A stretch of 64,000 nucleotides of DNA from Acanthosepion esculentum (Eukaryota; Mollusca; Cephalopoda; Sepiida; Sepiidae). The notes under the pieces are model-generated. The model was not told the origin of the DNA. It made no database searches and worked only from the letters and a program-made list of their open reading frames with translations. The translations under genes and the position numbers were made by a program. Positions within the stretch are counted from its first letter, which is position 1, and every line of letters starts with the position of its first letter. Location: the NCBI GenBank assembly GCA_964036315.1, contig OZ038507.1, positions 61,614,916 through 61,678,915 on the forward strand. Direction: 5' to 3'. This document shows positions 1 to 11,668 of the stretch, piece by piece.

Positions 1-232
1 GGGAATTAACAGGAGATAACTGACATCCATTAGATATAGCACGTGGAACTAGAACAGTCTACCCCAGTGAGCGAAATAAAGGGTTCAGTTCGACACACCA
101 ACCACCTGAACAAGACCGGAGCGTACAACGGCCGAAATGTTGTGATAAACATAGCGACAAAGATGAAGACAATAGTCCGAATAATGTAAATAGTGATCCG
201 TTTCTAGTTTATGGGAAATTATTTTTTCATAT
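1..232 (+). repeat. SINE-like repeat, family S1 (5' end cut by window)
   Basis: Shares with 12524-12850, 30642-30800 and 44189-44456 the core 'cagtctaccccagtgagcga', then AATAAAGGGTT and a 'gagcgtacaacggccgaaa' block ending in a TGTAAATA stretch. The tRNA-like head is missing here because the window begins inside it. Confidence 0.7.
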
Positions 233-639
233 ATAGTGACCAATGAGAGGTGTGGTCTATACTACTAGAAAAGCCCGAATGCTTTGGCTTGTGAGCCTAA
301 TTTTCCAAATATATAGACCTCAGACCAGTGGATGTGAGAAGAAGATTTTTTTGACAGCAAGGGGACAAGGCGAATTAACATCAAGGACCAAAATGCACTG
401 GACATCAAGAAGAGTGCATCAAGAAGGTACAAGGTTACAAGTCAGCTGCAGAGAGACTAAAGAATTCTGAAGTTCAAGTGAAAATTCTTCTGCGGTTGGA
501 CAGCAAAGAACAAAAGGAATTCAAAGAAATTTTCCCAAGCACGAACGCCGTATATCTCAGAGATGCACGTGAAAATAGCAGCTCTTTTTCTGAAAGGTGG
601 TTACACATTTGTGTTTCGGACTTCTTGAATTGTTTTCTC

Positions 640-770
640 TTTTTGCCAGTGAAATCTTGTGCTTTTTCTCAAGTTGAGAAACCCCCTTTTTTTTTCCATT
701 TTTCGATGATAATCCTTTTCCAAAACATCGGAAATTTGTTATCCTGCCTTAATAGACGCTCAAAAGTGTA
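640..770 (+). repeat. dispersed repeat, copy 1
   Basis: Contains 'gatgataatccttttccaaa' and 'ttatcctgccttaatagacg', both found again at 2305-2365 and in decayed form at 2780-2830. Origin not recognised. The stretch 232-640 shows nothing recognisable. Confidence 0.6.
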
Positions 771-1600
771 GTGACTACTCCGATTTACCATGCCCACAAA
801 ATATTCAGTTGTAATTGGTTAGAAAATAAGTACTGTTTACAACAGGACAATTTACCTATCGCAGTATCCACACAAAAATTTCTGCCATGACTTTGTCTAA
901 CTTGGTTTTGTAAAAAAATCAGTGATTGGTCAATTTTTATACAATCGTGTATTTTAGATATTCCTTTCGATATTTTTCCCGCTTCTCTCTGGAGCCTACC
1001 CAAAAAGTATTTAAACAGTTCGTACTCCAGAATTAAAGTAGTAGAACAATAAATCAGCAGAACTCATCAACGCACGCGTATCTACATTCTTCTACTCACG
1101 AACACACAGACACAGAACTACCATTTACACTACACTGTTAACTGTCTGTCACAAGCCAAGTCACAAACCAAATTCTATTATCCTTTTTGTACAAACTTTT
1201 TATTCTTGAATTCAAATCTTATTTGTTCTCTGAACATTTCAACAAGGAAATTCCTAAGTACATTATTCCTATCTTGTATCAGATATCAGTACAAGGGAAG
1301 CTACTTTTCTCTCCCTAAATATTAATACATAAGCACAATTGTTGTACTCGTTGATTTTCAATATATATTTTATTGTTGAATGCAATTTGATCTCTTGTTC
1401 TTCTTTCGTTGTGTTTTTGCAAATTTAAATGTGATGTGCTTCACTAAAAACGCAGCCTCACTAACAACCTCATTAACAATTTTAAAACAAATCAGAGCAG
1501 CACACCACAAAATGATATTTTTTGTGGAAATTTTGTATTTGTACCATTTTTGTCTTTACTTGTAGAAAAAATGTTTTTCCTTTAAAATTTTAGGCTGTGG
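771..1600. other. intergenic, no gene seen; possible LTR-like piece at 1000-1070
   Basis: AT-rich with no coding signal. Positions 1007-1060 hold TATTTAAA followed about 40 nt later by AATAAA, an arrangement seen in compact LTRs, but no matching partner or terminal motifs were found. Confidence 0.25.
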
Positions 1601-1660
1601 TTGAGTCTTATTTTGTGCGTTGTGCCGACTTTGACCCCAAGTAGAAGAGAAGCACGTGTT

Positions 1661-2171
1661 TGTAGACTGGGGTGTGAATATGAGGATGATATCTCTGGGC
1701 TAAGATTTCCTGCTGGCCGGTCCCGCTACATAGGAATGTTGGACTTTAATGAAGTCCAAAGAAGTCAAAAGAAAACAAACAAGACCGATATGCATGTATG
1801 CAAACAAATATATATTAATAACAAACATTAATACACGAAGACATGAAATGTTACAGAGTGTTTGTATGGAAAATTTATGTGTGTGTGTTGAGTGTCCGTA
1901 CGAACGCGAATTTTGTTTTTAGCGTGTTCCCAGAATATGGGAAACGCTGTTTGTGTGAGAGGTCACATATTGGAATAAGTAAAAAAGAGACAGTTTTTTA
2001 CCTCGCGCGTGGGGCGAGGTAAAAAACTTTTACCGAGGCCTGAGCCGAGAAAGATGGCCGCACGTATGCGTAAGCCGGAAAAAGAGAGAGAAGGGTCAGC
2101 CAGTATTTATACTCGTGGGAGAGAGACCCCTGTTGAAGGATTAAGGAAATGAGGAGGAGCTAACTGCGACA
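1661..2171 (+). mobile_element. LTR-like repeat, copy 1
   Basis: About 510 bp, starting TGTAGACTGGGG and ending CTAACTGCGACA, homologous along its length to 2866-3385. Shared blocks include 'tttcctgctggccggtcc', 'aaacaaacaagaccgatat', 'gggaaacgctgt' and 'agacccctgttgaaggatta'. The TG...CA ends and TATA-like 'tatttatac' suggest an LTR. No target-site duplication is visible here. Confidence 0.5.
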
Positions 2172-2289
2172 TTATATTTGATGATATAGGGTTGAGAAGC
2201 CTAATTCACATAAATTAGAAAACTGCAATAAAATTGATAGAGACTTTTCAGCTATTGTTGTATATTCCTTTTGTATGGAAATCCAAAAT

Positions 2290-2865
2290 GTATCAGTTGA
2301 AATTTTCGATGATAATCCTTTTCCAAAATATCGGCAATTTGTTATCCTGCCTTAATAGACGCACAAAAGGATATTTTTGTGGAAATTTTGTATCTGTACC
2401 TTTTTTGTCTTTACTTGTGCAATAAATGTTTTTTTCCTTTAAAATTTTACGCAGTGATTGAATCTTGTTTTGTGATTTGTGTCGACTTTGACCCCAAGTA
2501 GAAGAGAAGCACGTGTTCTATGTTCCCTTTCTATTCCTACTAACTTGGTTTTTGTGTGTGTCACAAAAATTTAGATTTGGTAGGGAGTTAAATTTTCTCA
2601 AGCACGAACAATGTGAATTTAAAGAACTTTTTTACTACATGTCTCATAGACGCTCATGGGACAAGTAAAAATAGGGGTTTTCGTTTTTTTGTGAAAGATG
2701 GTTTTACTTCTGTCTTCTTGAATTGTTTTCTCGTTTTGTCATTGAATCCTTGTCTTACCTCCAACTGTAATTTTTTCCATTTGTCGATGACATTCCTTTT
2801 TATCAGAATTTGTCACCCTGCCTTAATAGGTACACAAAAGGAAATTTTTTTGCACCTATTAGTAA
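2290..2865 (+). repeat. dispersed repeat, copies 2 and 3, between the LTR-like repeats
   Basis: 2305-2520 repeats blocks seen at 702-760 and 1570-1660 (for example 'tttgaccccaagtagaagag'). 2755-2865 is a more decayed copy of the same material. No coding content recognised. Confidence 0.5.
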
Positions 2866-3247
2866 TGTAGCGGACCGTGGGGGTGAAGATGTGAAGAGAT
2901 ATCAGAAAAGGTTAAAATTTCCTGCTGGCCGGTCCAACTACATGAGAATGTTGGGGTTTAATTAAGTCCAAAGAAGACAAAGAAAACAAACAAGACCGAT
3001 ATACATGGGTAAACAAATATATATTAATAGCAAAACAAGTTAAACAAAGACATGGACTGTGACATATTGTTTGTATGGAGAAATTATGTGTGTGTGTGTT
3101 GTAAGTGTTCGTACGTACGTGTATTGTTCTTAGCGCGTTCCCAGAATTTGGGAAACGCTGTATCTGTGAGAGGTCACATATTGGCCTAAGTGAAAAAGAG
3201 AGAAATTTTATCTCACCTCCGCGCTAGTTAGCGGCCCAAGGCCTGAG

Positions 3248-3308
<61 letters not shown>

Positions 3309-3385
3309 GTCAGCCAGTATTTATAGCCAGGGAAGAGAGACCCCTGTTGAAGGATTAAGGAACTGAGGAGGAGCTAACTCCGACA
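2866..3385 (+). mobile_element. LTR-like repeat, copy 2 (possible solo LTR)
   Basis: Begins TGTAGCGGACCG and ends AACTCCGACA. The 4 bases GTAA flank it on both sides (2862-2865 and 3386-3389), consistent with a target-site duplication. Includes an (AG)n run. Homologous to 1661-2171. Confidence 0.5.
3250..3305 (+). repeat. (AG)n microsatellite
   Basis: About 28 uninterrupted AG units inside LTR-like copy 2. Confidence 0.95.
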
Positions 3386-3677
3386 GTAACATAACAAGAC
3401 TCAACTACTGTATAAAATTTGAAAGGAAAATCATTTATAACACAAGTACAGACAAAAGAAGGTACAAATACAAAATTTACACAAAGATTTGCTTTTGTGC
3501 ACCTATTAAAGCAGTTTAATAGGAGAGAGCTATAGTATAAAGATTTATTCTCCCATCTGTATTTCCCCCATCATGGACATTATTATATCCTTGATATAAC
3601 AACATTGTACTTCATGGGATGCCTGAAAGGAAAAGTAACGACAAACATGCTTTTATATCACTAAGACATTCACAAAA

Positions 3678-3679
<2 letters not shown>

Positions 3680-3729
<50 letters not shown>

Positions 3730-3746
3730 GTGTGTGTGTGTGTGTC
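3680..3746 (+). repeat. (CA)n-(TA)n-(TG)n microsatellite
   Basis: A CA run passes through TATATA into a TG run, so the two halves are complementary and can fold back. The rest of 3386-4650 has no recognisable gene. Confidence 0.9.
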
Positions 3747-4654
3747 CCACATGGAGAATGATATATCACATATATCTACACAGCAAAGCAGAGTGTAAGG
3801 AGAAACAAAAAGGAAGGGTTTTACATATAATATGGAGATACTCCTGTGTCTGGAGAAGCAATGTTTAGGACTCCAGATTCAAATATGCCTGATTCATCTA
3901 TGTCCCAGATGAGGACATATTTCATGAACAGGAAACAGCAAGTCTTGGGTTTTCTCAAATTGAGGCCTACGAGCTGGAGTTTCATTCTATATCTGGGTAA
4001 GATATATTCCTTAAGGGAAACAGAACCATGGAGTTGTAAACTGCTGGGGAGGCAGCTTTAGCCTCTGCCTAGGCCATGGAAGGGCCTGGGCTAAAGAAAA
4101 CAACATTATCATCCAGCTGCTGAAAACGAAACTGAATTTGACTGCCGTTTTCATCACTGTATTGGATAACGTCACTAAGTAGCTGTCATATGACTGATGT
4201 GACTTATCTGCACCAAAGGAAGATAAGCGCCTTCTGTATCCCAAATATCTGATGCTTCCAAAAAGGATTACCATAAAAAATGGAACAAAGGGATCACAGT
4301 TTAGCAAAAGTCACAAAGATTCAACGACAAAACGAGAAAGCAATTCAAGAAGATAGAAAAACACGAAGTTGCAACCGCTTTTCAGAAAAAAAACAAACAA
4401 ACTAAAACACATGCTTTTTCTTGCCGTACAAGAATCTAATTATAGAAATGTCTTTCATATTCACAATTTATGCTTGTGAAAATTTATTTTTTTATTTTTT
4501 ATTTTTTTGTTCTTTGTGTCCCACTTAGGGTGGAAGGATGCATTATATGAGACTGGCCACTAAAAAGTCGACGCAACACAAAGACAACGCGAGACGTGGT
4601 AAATTCAACAATGTATTTATTCAAAACTCCCTGCAGGATCTGTCTTGATCCCAG

Positions 4655-4693
4655 CATTCCTTAGTGGGACTCTTTTAGTCCCACTAAGGAATG
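4655..4693. repeat. perfect 17-bp inverted repeat with 5-nt loop
   Basis: Left arm 4655-4671 (cattccttagtgggact) is the exact reverse complement of 4677-4693. No T-tract follows and no function is assigned. Confidence 0.85.
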
Positions 4694-4839
4694 GTTACAA
4701 GCATTATAACCATAATCAAACATTACTGATGTTGTTATAACATGTTGTTGTCCAACTGCAGGAGAATTTTCACTTGTGAACTTCAAGTTCTCTGTAGCTG
4801 GCTGGTGACTTATTGCCTGTAGCCTTCTTGATGTCAACT

Positions 4840-5123
4840 GTCCTGGGTATGACGATAAACTACATCCGCGTCCTGGGTAAGACGATAATTTACGTTCAAC
4901 AGCAAGGCCTCTGATCAGGAGGTTTTGAGGAGCGTGAAACAACCTCTTAATTGCTGGTGTTCCCAGGTCCACTCTGACCCGGGGTGGGAGCACCTGTTAG
5001 GAATATATTATTATCAACAATACATTTTTTGGAAAAAATATATTACCGGCAATAAAAATCTTTTCGGCATTAAATAACCCATTGAGGTTGATAAACCGTA
5101 AAATAAACCAAACCAAACCAAAT
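4840..5123 (+). repeat. repeat family F2, copy 1
   Basis: F2 copies start 'gtcctgggtaagacgataaa', continue 'caaggcctctgatcaggagg' and 'gctggtgttcccaggtccac', pass through ATTACCAGCAATA-type modules, and end 'cattaaataacccattgagg' plus a CCAAA-rich tail. This copy has one module. Probably a non-autonomous retroelement; the family name is unknown to me. Confidence 0.75.
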
Positions 5124-6852
5124 CTTGATGTCAATTTTTTTATTAAAACATATTCTGGCTAACTTTAACTACTATATTTCGTGCAAACAAACATGCTATG
5201 GCTTTTGTTTACCTAGGCTTAGCGTGCAGAAGCCCAGGGTCTCAAAATCTAGCGGACCTCCAGCCAAGGTGTATATCATATTTTTTGCACTGTCATAAGT
5301 CTTTCTTACATGCTGCCGTAAAGCATTGTAGACTCTAAATAACCCTTTTTTTTTAGTCATTTTAAACACACGTCATCATCCTCGGCTTTTTACAGAATAA
5401 CACCCTTCCATTTTCAATTTTCATGATGAGAATGGGAGATTTGGAGGGGGCCTCACAAAAGTGGAATAGCCTAGGGCCTTTCTTCATCTAAAACCGGCCC
5501 TGTATGTATTGTCTTCCTTTACTCGGTATTTACCCAAGTTCTTCCCACAAAGTTTTTAACGTGGGGATTTCTGGGCCCGTAGACTCGGGCAAAAATTCAC
5601 CGTAGACTCGGGCAAAAATTCACCGTAGACCCCGTTTACACGGTGGGGCAGGTAGCTGCCTACCTCCCCAGACGATACTCTGCCTTTTTTGATAGAGCAG
5701 CTTCCTTATCAAAGCTAAAGGTAATTGTGCAAAAAGAACAACACCAGAGAAAATTAATGGAAAATGTACATTGTAGAATAAACAATAAACGTTTAAACGA
5801 AAAAAATAATTTTTGGAATGCAGAGATTATGAAAATAAAAATAATAAAATTTGCAATATATTCCCGGAATCCTGACTTTTTATTCGTTTTTACTTTTCTA
5901 CAGTAAAAAAAGTCAGAATCCCATGTGCTTATTTTATTTTTAGAAACAAAGAACTGTACCTAAAACTCGGAACAACATAATTTTCTAAACTCCAAATCTT
6001 GCTGTACTAACATATAAAAACTGAATATTGTTTTGATCCGTTTCACTTAAATTTTATTTGAAACATCAGTTCTTTAACTGAAACAATAAGCTACGGATTA
6101 ATATTATGTGGAGACTACTATTCGGATGACACCGTCCTTAAAAACGATGGCATAAAATCACTTTCCCGCCATTTACGAAAATTTGAGGGAATTTTTACTT
6201 ACATCCTTTTCATTTTACTTCTCATTTCTTTGGATTTCATCGTTGCGGCTTTCCATTCAACCATTGGTAATCAATTTTTATCTTTAATTTAAATCTATTT
6301 TAAATGCGAATGATTTATCAATACGCTTTTTTAAAAATTCTGTTTTAGTTTTAGTTTCTCTCTTAGTGACGTTGTGGTAAAAAAAGGTATGATTTTGTTT
6401 AGTTATCATTTTTTTCTCTTAAAAGTTTATTTCTCTTTTTTTACAGAATCAAGTGTCATGTTTCTTGCAAAATGTAAGAATCTTTAAAAATCACGCTAGT
6501 AAAGTACGCTCATTTAATTAACTGTTTTAACACAACAGTGATATTTTAAAAAATTCTGTCTTTTTTTTTTTAAGTCTTCGTGAAAAAGAAAACAAGATAA
6601 CGCGATGGGGAATATAAAAAAAGGATCAAAATAAAAAAATATTAAATGAATAAAAATTCGGTCTACTGAAATTTATTTACATTTTTTTAAACTTTGGCTC
6701 ACCTAAATTAAAAAAATAGAAAATTAATTTAAAATGTATCAATGACAATGCTTTACCAAGAAATCTGGAATAACTTTACTTTTTAATTTTAATTCACATA
6801 TATTTCTCTCTTTAATTATTAAAGAGAAAGACTTAAAAAAATGTTTATTTCT
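5124..6852. other. AT-rich intergenic stretch, no gene seen
   Basis: A short direct repeat lies at 5578-5630 (the 'cgtagactcgggcaaaaatt' unit, two copies). On the minus strand from 5502, 'cagggccggttttagatgaa' resembles a DNA-transposon terminus, but no partner end was confirmed. The rest is A/T-rich with no recognisable content. Confidence 0.4.
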
Positions 6853-7371
6853 GGTCGAAGTGCGGTAAATTTGCAGATAAAACCCCAGTAACCAATTTAA
6901 AAAAATGCATTATTTTTGGTGGTCTTTTCTTTTTTTTTTTTTTTTATTTAAAAAAAAAGAAAGAAAAAAAAGCTGATCATTATAAAAAATAACAATAAAA
7001 ATTGAGGAATCTCTACCGTTTATGAGATATTGCCAATCTTAGTTGAGTCCTGAGTACAACCTGCCGCCTTAGTCAGGAAGGAATCTGTGAAGGCGCTTCC
7101 TTACGGTGAGGGAACAGAAATCGAGCAACATTGCTTCAGGTAAACAGTGGAGGCCAAAGCTGTACCCCACCCGGGACCCAAATAAGATTGGCAATATCTC
7201 TTAAACGGTAGAGTTTCCTCAATTTTTATTGCTATTTTTTGTAATAATCAGCCTTTTTTTACACCAGGAATAATATTTTTATTTTTTTAAATGGTCACTG
7301 GAGCATTTATCTGCAAATTTACTCCAAGTCAAGTGCTTGTCATTCTCTAGGCACTTTGACCTGAAATATTT
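6853..7371. mobile_element. foldback / MITE-like element with ~190-bp inverted arms
   Basis: Left arm 6853-7041 and right arm 7184-7371 are imperfect reverse complements; for example 'gagatattgccaatctta' mirrors 'aagattggcaatatctc', and 'taaatttgcagataaa' mirrors 'tttatctgcaaattta'. The central ~142 bp is unique and GC-richer. Non-coding; transposon class not determined. Confidence 0.75.
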
Positions 7372-7993
7372 TTTTTTTCAAAATATTTTTTTATATTACT
7401 ATAAGATTATATTACTCCAGAACTTAGAATATGAACGAATAAAGTTAAAGTAAAATTTATTATTCAGTTTGCTAGTCATTGTAAATTCCCTCCTACGAAA
7501 GTCAAAGCAAAATACACTGTTCATACAATGCAATTTCTTTCTTGCTTGATACAGTGAGTCCCGGCCGCAAATATTTAGAATCCATGAATAATTATAACCC
7601 CCCTCCAAGCGCTTATAATTACATATTTTGATTGTTAAAACCCCATATACCTTAAACTTTCATCCTAAATGCTTTTAGAAACATTTCAGACCGTTTTAAA
7701 AACATTTTTGAAAAAAAAGTATTGGTGACCATACACACTTTGACGTAAATTTTCTTTTATACGTACAATAACTACTTACGCATAGATCGATACAACCATT
7801 GAAAATACTGTATAAAATGTGTAACAAGACAAAATATAACGTTTAAAACATTTTCTAAAAACAGAACTGATGATGCCCCCAGACTTAGCATAAGCCAGTT
7901 TTTACGACCCCAGCCCCTAACAAAGAACAAAGCCCAAGTACTATGCATGATTTTGCGTTTGTTTTTTTTTACAATGAAAATGTACAATACTGC
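7372..7993. other. intergenic, nothing recognised
   Basis: No repeat of another part of this window, no coding signal and no RNA gene was recognised here. Confidence 0.4.
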
Positions 7994-8311
7994 TGTGGGG
8001 ACTAAAAACCAGGGACACCGAAAAGGAGTAACTTGCCCCTGTGCTTCTTTTCGCGTACACAGCTAGCCAGGGGCAGACCTTTTTTCTTGACCCTCTTAGA
8101 GGAGATAATGACATTTCCACGAGTCGGTGAGTCCATGAACTTTGTTGTTTGTCTTACTCAATGTATGTAGTCTTAAATGTTTGTCAACATAAAAATAAAT
8201 GTGTTAAATGTATTTGGGCTCAGCTCTCTTTATTTTGTATTCTATTCATGTTCAGTTTGATGGATTCGCTAATACGATGTACGTAGATGGTAAACCCCAT
8301 TAAAACTAACA
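7994..8311 (+). repeat. candidate 5' LTR of the Gypsy-type element
   Basis: About 318 bp starting TGTGGGGACT and ending ACTAACA, with AATAAA near 8192. It is followed by 'agtggtgaccccaacta', which resembles a tRNA primer-binding site. An alternative primer-site-like TGGCGCC occurs at 8488. The absence of a second LTR prevents confirmation. Confidence 0.55.
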
Positions 8312-8652
8312 AGTGGTGACCCCAACTAAGAAAATGAACACTCACATTAGTATTAACTTTTGTAGGATGTCAATAGCATTTTTTCATTGATAGAATAAGA
8401 AGGGAACTAGGCTTTTGTTGCAAGCATTTCTTGACAGGAAAATTTCGTTTCCATTATGGTCGCCTGCCTTTTCCCCCCAGTCATACTTGGCGCCTGACAG
8501 GGAATTGGCTGATTGAAACAGCTGCGTCATGCTCTGTCCCTGTCCTCTCTCTCCCTCCCTATGATACTACTGTTCTCTCTCTATCTCTCTCCTGCTACTA
8601 TATCGAAGCCGGCAAACACGTGTGTTATAAATAAAATAAAATAAATTTTTAA

Positions 8653-9413
8653 ATGGCGGCGCCAGCTTTCAACCTAAACGCTTCGTTGGTACGCGACGAC
8701 CCTGCTTTGTTTTTTGCGCGACTTGATTTATTTTTCAAGCAAAAAGCAATAACTGACCAGGCGGAGAAGTTTTGCTACGTGGCGGCCATCTTACCTCAAT
8801 TACCGAGGTAAGAGAAATAATAATCTCTCCACCTACGGAGAAGCCTTACGAGGTGCTAAGAGAGAGAGTAACAACTTCTGTGACAGCTTCCACGCACAGG
8901 CGTATTTCACAGTTGTTGGAACAAGAAACTCTAGGGGATAGCAAGCCGTCACAATTTTTAAAACGGCTACAGAAATTGGCGGAGGGAGCGATGGATAAAA
9001 GCATCGTTAAACACATTTTCCTCCAAAGAATACCAACCCAATTTAAGGTAGCTATCGCCGCACAGGACGAGTCCATGCCTGTCGAACAGCTGGCTGTCAT
9101 AGCAGACCATATAGCAGACATATTGTCCACCCAGTCGTCTACTATATCCAGCGTGCAGACGTCAGATAGGGATGACCTGCTCGCGAAACTAATGGAGGGA
9201 CAGAAGCGGTTGGAAGCCCGCATGAATAAGATGGCGGAAGACATCGCCAGACTTACGCTTAAGCAGAAGCAGGGACAACGGAGCAGGGATACCCGCAGCC
9301 AGTCTAGGGAACGAGGGCAGGAGAAGGCGATTTGTTGGAAGCACAAGAGGTTTGGCGAGAATGCAACTTCTTGTGTTCCACCCTGCAACTATAAGCGGCA
9401 GGGAAAAGCCTAG
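8653..9413 (+). pseudogene. Gypsy-type gag remnant (one frameshift)
   Basis: An ATG at 8653 opens a frame (MAAPAFNLNASLVRDDPALF) typical of gag of this retroelement group. It ends at a stop near 8811; the homologous protein continues in another frame to 9413. Visible features are the 'SQFLKRLQKLA' capsid-like helix region and a zinc-knuckle-like CWKHKRFGENATSC near the end, then a stop. The structural protein would form the particle. The frame break means it is not functional as it stands. Confidence 0.75.
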
Positions 9414-9439
9414 ACCGACAGAAGAAAGCGGCATCAACT

Positions 9440-9715
9440 GCATCCCGCTCTGGCCGCCTACTTTATGTAGTAGATAGATATACGGGCATGTCTTTTTTAG
9501 TAGATAGTGGGGCACAAGTGTCCCTCATTCCTGCAACATCAGCTGACAAAAAATCTCCTCCCTGTAAATTTACACTCTGAGCCGTAAACGGTTTAATACA
9601 CACATATGGGGAGAGGTGTATGGACCTCAACTTGGGTTTACGCAGGTCGTTTACTCACGTTTTTTTATAGTTGCTGATGTAAACAGTGCTATACTAGGTA
9701 CTGACTTTCTGCAAG
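9440..9715 (+). pseudogene. Gypsy-type aspartic protease remnant (frameshifted)
   Basis: Contains FLVDSGAQVSLIPA near 9494-9535, with the retroviral-type aspartic protease motif DSG. A stop follows in this frame. Downstream the homologous region continues in the frame of the reverse transcriptase segment, where AILGTDFLQAFGL is the usual end of the protease domain. Confidence 0.75.
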
Positions 9716-10620
9716 CGTTTGGCCTTGTTGTAGATATGACAGGCCAGTGTCTAAGGGATCCAGACACACAACTTGCAACATGTAGTGTGGTGAAGGCTGG
9801 TACATCGTTATGCCCACAGGTGGCACATGCAAACCAGGATGATGCTTTCCTGAGACTATTGAAGGCATATCCTTCAATATCTGTCCCCTCCTTTCATAAG
9901 GAAGTTTTGCCACATTCCATAACACACTACATAGAGACAAAAGGCCCACCCATCCATAGTAAAGCTAGGCGCTTAGCACCAGATAAGACAAAAGCTGCAA
10001 AAGCAGAATTTCAGCAGATGATGAGGCTTGGCATAGTTCGCCCTTCAAAGAGCGAATGGGCTTCGCCTCTTCATCTAGTTAGTAAAGGCCCTAACACATG
10101 GTGTGCATGCGGCGACTATAGAGCTCTGAATGCTGCTACCAAACCGGATAGATATCCTGTCCCACATATCCAAGATATAACGGCAGTGGCCCAGAATAAT
10201 AAGGTTTTCACAAAATTAGACCTAATTCGGGCATACCACCAAATACCTGTGGAGCCTGATCACATTCTCAAAACGGCCATTACTACGCTGTTTGGAATGT
10301 TTGAATTTTTACGTGTTTCGTTTGGGTTGCGGAATGCAGCACAGACATTCCAAAGGTTTATAGACCAGGTTTTGCGCGACTTGCCGTTTGTCTGTGCATA
10401 TATCGACGATGTCCTTGTTGCTAGCAGAAATATGCAGGAACACATAGACCATGTGCGTCAAGTGTTCGAACGCCTGAAACAATATGGGGTAGTTTTAAAC
10501 CCATCGAAGTGTACCTTCGACAATCTGAAGTTATATTTTTGGGACACCACATTTCAGAGAGGGGAATTTCCCCATCGCCGGAGACAGAATTTGAGAATTT
10601 CCCTATTCCTGCTACAATGA
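9616..10620 (+). pseudogene. Gypsy-type reverse transcriptase remnant
   Basis: An open stretch of about 334 codons covers the protease C-terminus and most of the reverse transcriptase. Visible motifs are KLDLIRAYHQIPV (motif A, catalytic D), FGLRNAAQTFQRF (motif B) and CAYIDDVLVAS (motif C, the YxDD box with both aspartates). Near 10540 a frameshift removes the normal thumb/connection segment, so the open frame ends in unrelated residues. The enzyme would copy the element's RNA to DNA; this copy is broken. Confidence 0.85.
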
Positions 10621-10819
10621 GACAGTTACGTCAATTTTTGGGGGCTAGTAAATTTTTACCGTAGGTTTCTCCCTCACTGTGCCCAAGTACTTTTGTCATT
10701 GACACGTATGTTGACAAATGTGAAGAACTGCAACATTGCATTGTCGGAGGATGCAGTAACGGCATTCAACAAGGTGAAGGCAATGCTGGAAGACACCGCC
10801 AAGTTCATCTCACATTCGA

Positions 10820-11668
10820 CCCGATAGTGAACTTTGCCTGGCGGTGGACGCATCGGCAACTGGAATTGGAGCTGTCCTGCAGCAGAAATGCAACAACGAC
10901 TGGCGACCCATTTCGTTCTTCTCCAGAAAATTGACAGACGCAGAAACACGCTATAGCACATTCGCAAGGGAATTGTTAGCCTCATTCTCTGCAGTGCGAC
11001 ATTTTCGTCAATTCCTGGAAGGGCTGCAGTTTTATATTCTAACAGATCACAAGCCTCTATTAGGCGCCTTGCAGTCTTCCTCGGACAAATACTCTCCCCG
11101 AGTGATTCGACAGATGGACTACATACTCCAGTTCACTTCGGATGTCAGGCATGTCAAGGGAACGGACAACATCCCAGCAGATACCTTGTCATGTGGAATA
11201 AATTCTTTCACGTTGGTACCTTCCATCGATGCCAACACATTAGCAGGAGAACAAGAAAAAGATGAGCACCTGCAAAATCTTCTGCAGAATGATGCAACAT
11301 CATTGCAGTTGGTGAAAATTACTCACCCTACCAGTCACAAGAAAATGGTATGTGACATCAGCACAGACAAACTGCGCCCATATGTCCCAGCATCCTTACG
11401 GAAAGACATATTCGGTGCAGTACACGGATTATCACACCCGGGTGCAAATGCATCTATTCGCTTGATGACCGACCGGTACGTCTGGCCAAGGATGAAAGCA
11501 GATGTGAGAAAGTGGATGAAGATGTGTGTGAAGTGCCAAAAGGCCAAGGTTGGCCGACATACACGTGCACCTCCAGGCACATTTCCAGTGCCTGATGAAA
11601 GATTTAAGCACATCACATTGACATCACCGGTCCATTTCCCACATGTGAGGGTCAATGCTATCTGTTGA
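10820..11668 (+). pseudogene. Gypsy-type RNase H and integrase N-terminal remnant
   Basis: RNase H is recognisable from LAVDASATGIGAVL, the SRKLTDAETRYSTFARELLA block and LTDHKPL. Next come the linker 'VRHVKGTDNIPADTLS' and the integrase zinc-finger (HHCC) region, H..HPGANASIRLM...CVKCQKAK. A frameshift near 11620-11665 destroys the first catalytic aspartate region of the integrase. The 10620-10840 interval, the start of RNase H, is also out of frame. Confidence 0.82.

Noticed and set aside
4661..4993. 110-codon minus-strand frame, similar to one at 49867-50082
   Set aside because: Both are the antisense of the F2 repeat head; the similarity reflects the repeat, not a protein family.
7866..7900. 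CTGATGATGC as a possible hammerhead
   Set aside because: No GAAA or matching stem I nearby.
8846..9515. Minus-strand frames of 108-180 codons over the gag region
   Set aside because: Antisense shadows of the Gypsy-type gag/protease sequence, without any recognisable domain.
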